From Paenibacillus sp. MAHUQ-63 (lineage in GTDB: Bacteria > Bacillota > Bacilli > Paenibacillales > NBRC-103111), in the NCBI RefSeq assembly GCF_028765165.1, contig NZ_JARADB010000005.1, positions 186,001 through 250,000 on the forward strand: 64,000 nucleotides of DNA. The letters run 5' to 3'. This document shows, in pieces, positions 57,695 through 64,000 of this stretch (positions are counted from its first letter, which is position 1; every line of letters starts with the position of its first letter). Below the pieces are notes generated by a model that saw nothing but the letters and a program-made list of their open reading frames with translations, did not search any database and had not been told where the DNA came from. The translations under genes and the position numbers were made by a program.

Positions 57695-58375
57695 TTACGT
57701 TGCTACGCTGCGGTCATACCGTCTCTCCAGCCTGTTCTGGAAGTAGGATAAGACCGTGCTGAACAGCAGATATACGGCAGCGACTTCCGTGTACAACCAG
57801 AGAGGCTCATAGGTCACCGACGCGAATTGCTGACCCTTCTGAAACATCTCCGTGACCGTAATTGTTGCCGCTAACGACGTATCCTTGGTCAAGGCGATGA
57901 ACGAGTTGCCCAGAGGCGGAATAGCGACGCGCACAGCCTGCGGAAGAATAATACGACGCATCGCTTGCCACCTCGTCATGCCGATCGAATACGCCGCTTC
58001 TCTCTGCCCTTTCGGAATAGAAAGGATCGCGGCGCGAATGATCTCCGAGCTGTAGGCGCCTTTATTTAACGTGAAGCCGATAACCGCCGTCGGGAACGGG
58101 TCCAGGGTAATTCCCAGGCTCGGAAACCCATAGAATAGGATAAACAACTGGACCAACAGCGGTGTGCCCCGAAACACCCAGACATAGAATCTTGCGATGA
58201 GCACCAAGGGTTGGAAGCCGGATAACCGGGCTAATGCCGTCAAGAAAGCCAGGATGAGCCCTAAGGTGAATGTAATTAAAGTAAGAGGAATGGTGTAGGC
58301 CAGCCCCGCCTTCACAATGGGAAAAAAGGAATCGCTAAGGATTCCTATTATTCGTTCCATGCGTTCAGTTGTCAT
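57695..58375 (-). CDS. Polar amino acid ABC transporter permease (HisM/TcyB class)
   Basis: A 226-residue permease with about five helices. Typical motifs are [22 protein letters not shown] and the EAA-type loop [28 protein letters not shown]. It forms a homodimeric channel with the ATPase at 56932 and takes substrate from the binding protein at 58387. It lies between these genes with gaps of 10-11 bases. Confidence 0.92.
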   Translation of the reverse strand: MTTERMERIIGILSDSFFPIVKAGLAYTIPLTLITFTLGLILAFLTALARLSGFQPLVLIARFYVWVFRGTPLLVQLFILFYGFPSLGITLDPFPTAVIGFTLNKGAYSSEIIRAAILSIPKGQREAAYSIGMTRWQAMRRIILPQAVRVAIPPLGNSFIALTKDTSLAATITVTEMFQKGQQFASVTYEPLWLYTEVAAVYLLFSTVLSYFQNRLERRYDRSVAT

Positions 58376-58386
58376 AGGCTGTTCCT

Positions 58387-59178
58387 TTACTTCGAAACAT
58401 CGGTATTAAACCATTTTTGCGAAATGCTCAAGTACGAGCCATCCGCCTTCATATCGGCAAGCGCCTTATTCACCTTCTGCACCAGCTCGGTGCTGCCTTT
58501 GCGCAGCAAGAAGGCGTTGCTGGTTGCATTAGGCTCCTCATAGACGGTCTTGATCGCCAAATCCGGACGCTGCTTCTTCAAATCCAGAAACGATAGGCTG
58601 TCGTTAAGCGTTGCGTCAATCCGGCCTGATGTCAGAAGATCGATCGCCTGATTGAAGCCTTCGACAACCGTGTTCGTTGCACCATGTTCCTCCGCGATTT
58701 TGCGATAGTTGCTGTCCAGGGATTGGCCGACTTTCTTCCCTTTCAGATCGTCCAGCGATTTGATATCGGTATTCCCCGCCCCAACGACGAGCACAGCCCG
58801 CGATACGATATACGGATCGGACATGTCGTATTTCTCCAACCGGTCCGGACGCACCGCGACTTCGTTCGCGACCATGTCATACCGCTTCGCATCTAGACCG
58901 GCGATCATACCGTCCCATTTCGCCTCGATGAAACGCGGCGTGAGACCGATGCGCTTGGCCACTTCCTGGGCGATTTCGACATCGAATCCCGTTAGTTTGC
59001 CATCCTTATCATGGAACGTGAATGGCGCATACGTTCCTTCGGTTCCAATGGTAATTTCCGCCGCCGGGGCAGCTGTGGGAGCGCTGGTCCCCCCCGCCTG
59101 CTGCCCCTCTTTGGCGCCGCAGCCTGCTAATGTCAAAGCAGCGACGAAAGTAAGGGTGAATCCGATGCTTTTTTTCAA
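58387..59178 (-). CDS. Polar amino acid-binding lipoprotein (TcyA-like)
   Basis: A 263-residue family 3 binding protein. The lipobox is LAGC with the cysteine at residue 20. The fold shows TEGTYAPFTFHDKDGKLTGFDVEIAQEVAKRIG and RPDRLEKYDMSDPYI, with a ligand-binding arginine probably in NEVAVRPDR. Similarity to TcyA suggests cystine, but glutamine or other polar amino acids remain possible. It is the first gene of the operon. The promoter must lie in 59179-59255, directly next to a gene remnant. Confidence 0.9.
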   Translation of the reverse strand: MKKSIGFTLTFVAALTLAGCGAKEGQQAGGTSAPTAAPAAEITIGTEGTYAPFTFHDKDGKLTGFDVEIAQEVAKRIGLTPRFIEAKWDGMIAGLDAKRYDMVANEVAVRPDRLEKYDMSDPYIVSRAVLVVGAGNTDIKSLDDLKGKKVGQSLDSNYRKIAEEHGATNTVVEGFNQAIDLLTSGRIDATLNDSLSFLDLKKQRPDLAIKTVYEEPNATSNAFLLRKGSTELVQKVNKALADMKADGSYLSISQKWFNTDVSK

Positions 59179-59255
59179 TGTGTAACCTCCCGTAAACGAT
59201 CCAATTTGCGAATACGAGAGGTATTATTCCCAATCCAGCCAAATTTAAGTTCTGA

Positions 59256-59425
59256 CTAACTGAACATTTGCTTCACGAACTCCTGCGCGGCTATAACATC
59301 TCCTGTAATGATGCCATGCGGGATGCTCCCGGTACTTCTTCGCAGAGCCATACGCAAAGAAAGACCGCTCAGACTCCACTAAGGACGCCTGTACGGTCTT
59401 CCCATTCAATTCAGCTGCATCTACG
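59256..59425 (-). pseudogene. Frameshifted C-terminal gene remnant
   Basis: Immediately after the phosphodiesterase stop, a minus-strand frame reads ELNGKTVQASLVESERSFFA and continues to KYREHPA. There it shifts by one base: the next frame reads GIITGDVIAAQEFVKQMFS and then stops at 59256. A single extra T on the minus strand accounts for the shift. No start or ribosome site precedes it, so it looks like the C-terminal 50 residues of a lost gene. The family is not recognised. Confidence 0.5.
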
Positions 59426-60148
59426 CTAGGTTTGTACCTGCGCCTCGTGCGACTCCAAGCACATCTTCCAGCGCTCCAGCTCGTTGGTGCATATCCAGAC
59501 ATGCGGATATCTCCTGAGCAGCTCGCTCATATGCGCCTCATCATCGATCGTCCAAGCGATCAGTTGAATGCCCTGCTCGTCGCAGCGCTTCACAAACTCA
59601 TCCGTCAAATAGATGTATTTGACGGAAACATAACGGGCGCGGATCTCCTTGGCAAGCGGGAACACCGACGGTGTCGCCCCGTAAAGAACAAGCCCCAGCT
59701 CAATATCGGGGGATAACTCGCGCATCCGAATGATGGAATAGTGGTCGAAGGAAGAGACGAAAACCTCATTCAACATGCCGCATGCGTGCACGGTATCCAG
59801 CACCTTTTGCTCCAGACCCGGATACAAATCCCCGCTCTGCTTCAACTCAATGTCGACATGAGCCTTTCCCTTAGCAAGCAAAAGCACTTCCTCCAGCGTC
59901 GGAACAGGCTGTCCGCCCCCGGCATCCAGCTTCCGCAGCTCCTCGAACGTGAAACTTGCGACCATGCCTTTGCCGTTCGTCGTCCGGTTGACCGTCGTAT
60001 CGTGAATGACGACAGGTACACCGTCTTTCGTTAATTGCACGTCCAACTCAAGATGGCTGTATCCTAAATCTAGAGCAGCTTGAAAAGAAGCGACCGTATT
60101 TTCCGGAACCCTCTTCGGGTAACCTCGATGAGCCAATCCTTGTATCAT
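59426..60148 (-). CDS. Glycerophosphodiester phosphodiesterase
   Basis: A 240-residue TIM-barrel enzyme that hydrolyses glycerophosphodiesters to sn-glycerol 3-phosphate and an alcohol. The motifs are AHRGYPKRVPENT (His7, Glu16), HLELDVQLTKDGVPVVIHD and HVDIELKQSG. No signal peptide is present, so it is cytoplasmic like UgpQ. It has a paralogue at 61367-62134. GAGGTTACG precedes the ATG. The gap to the lipoprotein gene is 94 bases, so it may share the same transcript. Confidence 0.92.
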   Translation of the reverse strand: MIQGLAHRGYPKRVPENTVASFQAALDLGYSHLELDVQLTKDGVPVVIHDTTVNRTTNGKGMVASFTFEELRKLDAGGGQPVPTLEEVLLLAKGKAHVDIELKQSGDLYPGLEQKVLDTVHACGMLNEVFVSSFDHYSIIRMRELSPDIELGLVLYGATPSVFPLAKEIRARYVSVKYIYLTDEFVKRCDEQGIQLIAWTIDDEAHMSELLRRYPHVWICTNELERWKMCLESHEAQVQT

Positions 60149-60242
60149 GGCGGCGTAACCTCCTCGATTTGATCATGCAGCAGAACCTTAACGACTCCCA
60201 TCATCATATCGCAAAATGTATGCCGCATGCCACTATCAGGCA

Positions 60243-61370
60243 TTAATCCTGCAAGGGAAGGATTTGAATCCGATCGAGCGCATAGCTCGAAGACGTACGA
60301 TATTTGGCAGCTCCGGATTCGAAGAGCATATACAGCTGGCTTTTCGTTTCAAACAACCCTTCGGACATTGGAGGGGTCTCCATTTGGCTTTGCTTGTTCT
60401 TGCTATCCAGGAACCAGAGAGGTACCTGCTTGCCGCGAACGGTCACATTCGCGTGCGGTTTATCCGACTTCACGCTATTGGCATGACGGAACAGCGTGCT
60501 TGCGTTGTTACGGCCATAGGATTGGCTGAGCCAAATGCTGTCTTGGCCGACATGCATCCCTTGAATATTGTCGGGCAGGGACATGATGTAATCCGGCACA
60601 GCCGGTTCACCGCTCTGTCCAGCCTGAGCAACCGGCAGGTCCGACGTTGCATCCAGCTTGTAGCCGACGGCCCAAGCTTTATGCTCCTTATCATCCCGGT
60701 TCGTTATATAATGCGACTTATCGGTCGGATACTCCGTGCCATGGGCGAATTCACCGATCCACAGGACGCCTTCCGCATAAGCCGTGAATGAGGAACGGGT
60801 ATCGTTCTTCACAGCTCCGGCGAACGTAAGCTTGCCGTCGCTCGCATTCACAATTTCATCGATGTTGACGTAGTTCACGTCTTTATCGGATGAAATCCAG
60901 ACATGCTTGCGGCTGGCCGCGATCCCTCCGGCGTGGCCGGTGTAGGGAACGCCTGCGGTTTTGTACAGTTCAAGCGCTTTGACCATCTGGCCGGTTGCAG
61001 CGTCGATGACTGTGAGCAGGCTGGATTTGCCCTCGTCCCTATAATACGACACGAGAATCCAGCCGCGGTCCTCCAAGTAAGCCATACCTTGGGGCACCGC
61101 ATTCTGCTTCAAGGCTGGAACAACCGGGCCTTGCTTGCTTCGCTGGAGGAACGATTTGATCTCCGGCATGTCGACACGGATCTTGATGCCCGCTTCCTCC
61201 TGCGTAATCGCTCCGGATGGCGCTGCGGACGCTGCCGGGGATACCGCCGCCGTCACGGCTGCAGCCGGCTTCGCACTCGCCGGTGATGTCGGGGGAGCGG
61301 CGGAGCCGCAGCCCGCCACAGCCAGCACCGGCAATGCTGCTGCGAGAACAGCCAAAGCCAAGCGCTTCAT
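60243..61370 (-). CDS. Lipoprotein of unknown function, beta-propeller-like
   Basis: 375 residues with a lipobox AVAGC (cysteine at 21) and a long Ala/Pro/Ser linker to about residue 55. The mature domain contains repeated blade-like segments: PQGMAYLEDRGWILVSYYRDEGKSSLLTVIDAATG, HAGGIAASRKHVWISSDKDVNYVN and NIQGMHVGQDSIWLSQSYGRNN. No catalytic motif was recognised. Its ATG overlaps the stop of the ugpQ-like gene (ATGA), tying it to the glycerol-phosphate operon. It could bind or process glycerophosphodiesters or teichoic acid fragments outside the cell; this is inference. Confidence 0.78.
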   Translation of the reverse strand: MKRLALAVLAAALPVLAVAGCGSAAPPTSPASAKPAAAVTAAVSPAASAAPSGAITQEEAGIKIRVDMPEIKSFLQRSKQGPVVPALKQNAVPQGMAYLEDRGWILVSYYRDEGKSSLLTVIDAATGQMVKALELYKTAGVPYTGHAGGIAASRKHVWISSDKDVNYVNIDEIVNASDGKLTFAGAVKNDTRSSFTAYAEGVLWIGEFAHGTEYPTDKSHYITNRDDKEHKAWAVGYKLDATSDLPVAQAGQSGEPAVPDYIMSLPDNIQGMHVGQDSIWLSQSYGRNNASTLFRHANSVKSDKPHANVTVRGKQVPLWFLDSKNKQSQMETPPMSEGLFETKSQLYMLFESGAAKYRTSSSYALDRIQILPLQD

Positions 61371-62134
61371 CGACCCGCCTCTGCATAAGGCTGGCCCTGC
61401 GGCTGTGCCTGCAGCATAGCCCGCAGCTTGCCCGGGTAGTCGGTAATGATGCCGGAGACGCCGAGCTCGATCAGCTCCGCCATGCGCTTATCATCATTGA
61501 TCGTATACGGGTATACCTGCAGCCCTTGGGCAATCGCCGCACGCACATCCTCCCTGCTGATGCGGGTATGCTTCGGATGCAGGGAGTACACGGGCGCCCC
61601 GACAGTGCCTGCCATCGCGCTGTGCTGGCCCGGATTAATATCGTAGAGCAGACCGATTCGGATATCCGGCTCCAGAAGCTTCATGAACAGCAGGCTTTTA
61701 TGATCGAAGGAAGAGATGACGACACTGTGGACGCGATTCTTGCGACGGATGAGCTCCACGAGGGCCGGTTCCGTATGACGTCCGTAAGAATGCTTGATCT
61801 CGACGTTGATCATGATGTTCGCCGGCACCAAATCTAACACTTCCTCCAGCGTAGGCACACGTTCGCCTGCGAATGATTCGTGAAACCAGCCGCCGGCGTC
61901 AGCCTGCTTAATCTCAGCCAGCGTCAAATCATTCACCCGACCCTGCATATCGGTCGTCCGATTCAAAGTGTCGTCATGAATGACGATGATTTCCCCGTCT
62001 TTGGATAGATGGATATCCAATTCAATGGCGTCGCACCCTTGCTCCAGCCCGAGCCGGAAAGCGGCCAGCGTATTCTCCGGCGCTTCCCCTCGCGCTCCGC
62101 GGTGCGCAATGACTAGCAGTGGTTGTTTGGACAT
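61367..62134 (-). CDS. ugpQ: Glycerophosphodiester phosphodiesterase (UgpQ-like)
   Basis: A 255-residue cytoplasmic enzyme. The catalytic motifs are AHRGARGEAPENT (His11), AIELDIHLSKDGEIIVIHDDTLNRTT and NVEIKHSYG. It follows the UgpE-like permease by 19 bases, as ugpQ follows the importer genes in many bacteria, so it should cleave imported glycerophosphodiesters to glycerol 3-phosphate. It overlaps the lipoprotein gene by four bases. Confidence 0.92.
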   Translation of the reverse strand: MSKQPLLVIAHRGARGEAPENTLAAFRLGLEQGCDAIELDIHLSKDGEIIVIHDDTLNRTTDMQGRVNDLTLAEIKQADAGGWFHESFAGERVPTLEEVLDLVPANIMINVEIKHSYGRHTEPALVELIRRKNRVHSVVISSFDHKSLLFMKLLEPDIRIGLLYDINPGQHSAMAGTVGAPVYSLHPKHTRISREDVRAAIAQGLQVYPYTINDDKRMAELIELGVSGIITDYPGKLRAMLQAQPQGQPYAEAGR

Positions 62135-62153
62135 GATGGAAGAAGCTCCTCTC

Positions 62154-62984
62154 TTACTTAAAGGTCGAGTTCGCCATAGCGGCTACAATATACTTCTGTG
62201 CGAACACGAACATGATCACGATCGGCAGAATGACCAGGATACTGGCCGACATAAGAAGATGGAAATTGAGCGCCTCGTTGCCCGCGATGGAATCGCGCAT
62301 CATCGCAATCCCGACCGTGAGCACGCGCATTTTGTTCGAATTCGTCATGACCAGCGGCCAGAAATAGGCATTCCAGCTATGAATGAAAGAGATGACCGTC
62401 AAGGTGGCGACCGTCGGCATCGCCATCGGCGTCAAGATGCGGTAGAGCACTTGGAAGCGGTTCGCCCCGTCCACTCTCGCCGCCTCGATCACGTCATTGT
62501 TGATGGAGCGGAACATTTGACGGAGCAAGAAGATGCCATAAGCCGAAGCCGCATGCGGAATGATCAAGGCGTAGTACGTATTGATCCAGCCGAATTTCGA
62601 CATCATCACGTAAATCGGCACGAAGATGACTTGTTCCGGAACAATGAGCGCCGCCAGAATCAGCACGAACATGGAATCCCGGCCTGGGAATTGACCCTTG
62701 GCGAAAGCATATGCAGCCATAATGCCGATATTGATTTGGAGGAAAACGATACCTACGGTCTGAATGACCGTGTTCACGGTGAAGCGGTAAAACGGAATTG
62801 TTTTAAAAGCGGTTACAAAGTTCTCCCACATGAACTTCTCCGGCCAGAAGCTCGGGGTAGCCATGCGAAGCTCAGCCGGCGTTTTCAAAGCGGTAATGAG
62901 CATCCAGTAAATCGGGAAAAACATCAGTAGCGTAATACAAATTGCGACAATGACCCGGGTAGAAGTTAACAGCGGATTTTTCAT
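62154..62984 (-). CDS. ugpE: Glycerol-3-phosphate-type ABC permease (UgpE-like)
   Basis: A 276-residue permease with six helices. The EAA loop is DVIEAARVDGANRFQVLYRILTPMAMPTV. The C-terminus AQKYIVAAMANSTFK is of the MalG/UgpE type. Assignment to glycerol phosphate rests on the adjacent phosphodiesterase genes and partner subunits, since the permease class is shared with sugar importers. It follows the UgpA-like gene by 13 bases. Confidence 0.82.
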   Translation of the reverse strand: MKNPLLTSTRVIVAICITLLMFFPIYWMLITALKTPAELRMATPSFWPEKFMWENFVTAFKTIPFYRFTVNTVIQTVGIVFLQINIGIMAAYAFAKGQFPGRDSMFVLILAALIVPEQVIFVPIYVMMSKFGWINTYYALIIPHAASAYGIFLLRQMFRSINNDVIEAARVDGANRFQVLYRILTPMAMPTVATLTVISFIHSWNAYFWPLVMTNSNKMRVLTVGIAMMRDSIAGNEALNFHLLMSASILVILPIVIMFVFAQKYIVAAMANSTFK

Positions 62985-62997
62985 TTGTCACTGGCAC

Positions 62998-63945
62998 CTA
63001 CCCTTCGTAATGGACTTTCTTCTTGGAGACATACATTTGAACAGCAGTCAGCAAGATGATAATAATGAAGAAAATAATGACAAGCGCAGATGCGCGGCCC
63101 GTGCGGAATTCCGTGAAGGCCATTTCATAGATCCAGTACACCATCGCCTTCGTCGATTCGAGCGGTCCGCCGTTCGTAATAACGTCAACCGATTGGAACA
63201 CTTGCATGGAAGAAATGAAGTGGGTAACGACCAGGAACAGCGTCGTCGGAGACAGCATCGGCAGCGTAATTTTCCAGAACTGCATCCATTTCGTCGCCCC
63301 GTCAATGCCGGAAGCTTCATAGTACTCGACAGGAATGCTGCGAAGTCCCGCAATGAAGATGATCATCGTGAATCCTACGCCCTTCCACACGGCAACAACG
63401 ACCAGCACCCAAAGGGCCGTCTTCGTATTGGTCAGCCATTGTACCGGTTCCAAACCGAACCATTTCAGCAATTCATTCATTAATCCGTATTGACCGTTAA
63501 AGACCCATAAGAAAATCATGGAAACGATAACCATGGAGATATAATGCGGCATGAAAATAACAGCTCGCATAAAGCCGAAAAATTTCGAGATGGAATTAAA
63601 CAACAGCGCCAGCAGGAGCCCCAGTCCGAGCGTGAGCACAACATCCAAGACCGTGTAAGTGAATGTGATTTTGAGTACGTTATAGAACGTTTTGCTTGTC
63701 AGCAAGTACGTGTAGTTGTCGAAACCGATGAATTTCTTCATCGGCTTCGTCATATTCCAATTCGTAAAACTAAGGTATAGCGAGTTGAGCAGCGGGTAGT
63801 AAATAAACATCCCTAATACGACCAGTGCGGGCACCGCGAACGAAAAGTCTTTCAAATACTCCACCATGCGAGACTTGGAGCGTTTCGTCGTCAGGCTGGC
63901 TGATTCTTGCTGTAAATGGGCCTGCTGGCCTTCCGTCGCTTTCAT
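62998..63945 (-). CDS. ugpA: Glycerol-3-phosphate-type ABC permease (UgpA-like)
   Basis: A 315-residue permease with six helices and a charged N-terminal tail. The EAA loop is EYYEASGIDGATKWMQFWKITLPMLSP. The start at 63945 has GGGGAG five bases upstream; a TTG six codons earlier is unlikely. It lies 18 bases after the binding-protein gene that enters from the right. Its partner is the UgpE-like protein downstream. Confidence 0.82.
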   Translation of the reverse strand: MKATEGQQAHLQQESASLTTKRSKSRMVEYLKDFSFAVPALVVLGMFIYYPLLNSLYLSFTNWNMTKPMKKFIGFDNYTYLLTSKTFYNVLKITFTYTVLDVVLTLGLGLLLALLFNSISKFFGFMRAVIFMPHYISMVIVSMIFLWVFNGQYGLMNELLKWFGLEPVQWLTNTKTALWVLVVVAVWKGVGFTMIIFIAGLRSIPVEYYEASGIDGATKWMQFWKITLPMLSPTTLFLVVTHFISSMQVFQSVDVITNGGPLESTKAMVYWIYEMAFTEFRTGRASALVIIFFIIIILLTAVQMYVSKKKVHYEG

Positions 63946-63963
63946 GTTGACTCCCCTCTCCAA

Positions 63964-64000
63964 TTAGCTTTCTTGCAATATCGCATCGATTTCTTTGGAT
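63964..64000 (-). CDS. C-terminal end of a binding-protein gene (partial)
   Basis: Only the last 11 codons are inside the window, reading SKEIDAILQES and a TAA stop. Such an ending is common in UgpB/MalE-type binding proteins. Position upstream of two UgpA/UgpE-like permeases makes this the likely glycerol-phosphate-binding protein. Confidence 0.65.
   Translation of the reverse strand, partial: SKEIDAILQES

Overview
The window looks like a chromosomal segment of a Paenibacillus-like member of the Bacillales. The support for this is the strong purine-rich ribosome binding sites, the use of TTG and GTG starts, the YesM/YesN-type sensor kinase and AraC-type response regulator pairs linked to sugar ABC transporters, lipoprotein binding proteins, an MhqR-type quinone-stress module and a YheI/YheH (BmrC/BmrD)-type exporter. 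No rRNA, tRNA, CRISPR array, phage or insertion sequence was recognised. The species cannot be fixed from the sequence alone.

Layout. Positions 1-900 hold the first codons of a gene leaving the window, a small XRE regulator and a MazG-like protein. From 931 to 7273, on the minus strand, lies a sugar ABC importer (binding protein and two permeases) followed by its sensor kinase and AraC-type regulator. From 8137 to 20351, on the minus strand, lies a larger locus that reads permease, permease, binding lipoprotein, response regulator, sensor kinase, short-chain dehydrogenase and two heparinase II/III-type lyases. A third such lyase and a GH88 unsaturated-uronyl hydrolase sit at 34513-37572. None of these enzymes has a signal peptide. 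The likely scheme is import of uronic-acid-containing oligosaccharides, intracellular cleavage by lyases and the hydrolase, and reduction of a keto-uronate by the dehydrogenase. The polymer is not known.

From 20792 to 30033 come a fatty acid desaturase and a plus-strand operon: OmpR-type regulator, histidine kinase, a membrane-anchored unknown protein, a binding protein, a fused two-domain permease, an ATPase and a second binding protein. Both binding proteins are held by an N-terminal membrane helix instead of a lipid. From 30372 to 34417 are drug-defence genes: PadR plus a 14-helix MFS exporter, and an Lsa-type ABC-F protein behind a well-formed transcription attenuator. From 37821 to 50106 lie a second MFS exporter, a very large secreted Ig-repeat protein with a dockerin-like end, the mhq-type operon with its MarR regulator, and a heterodimeric ABC exporter. 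From 50285 to 64000 are a stalk-domain protein, threonine synthase, rlmN, small proteins, a polar amino acid ABC importer, and a ugp-like glycerol-phosphate operon with two glycerophosphodiester phosphodiesterases and an unknown lipoprotein.

The most striking unexplained structure is a family of intergenic elements. There are five full copies of about 184 bp and one solitary 85-bp core. In every full copy four TAACGGAC motifs lie in the order forward, forward, reverse, reverse, with spacings of about 50, 85 and 50 bp. The second highlight is the Lsa attenuator, with a consensus promoter, an AUG-stop mini-ORF, an antiterminator and a terminator.
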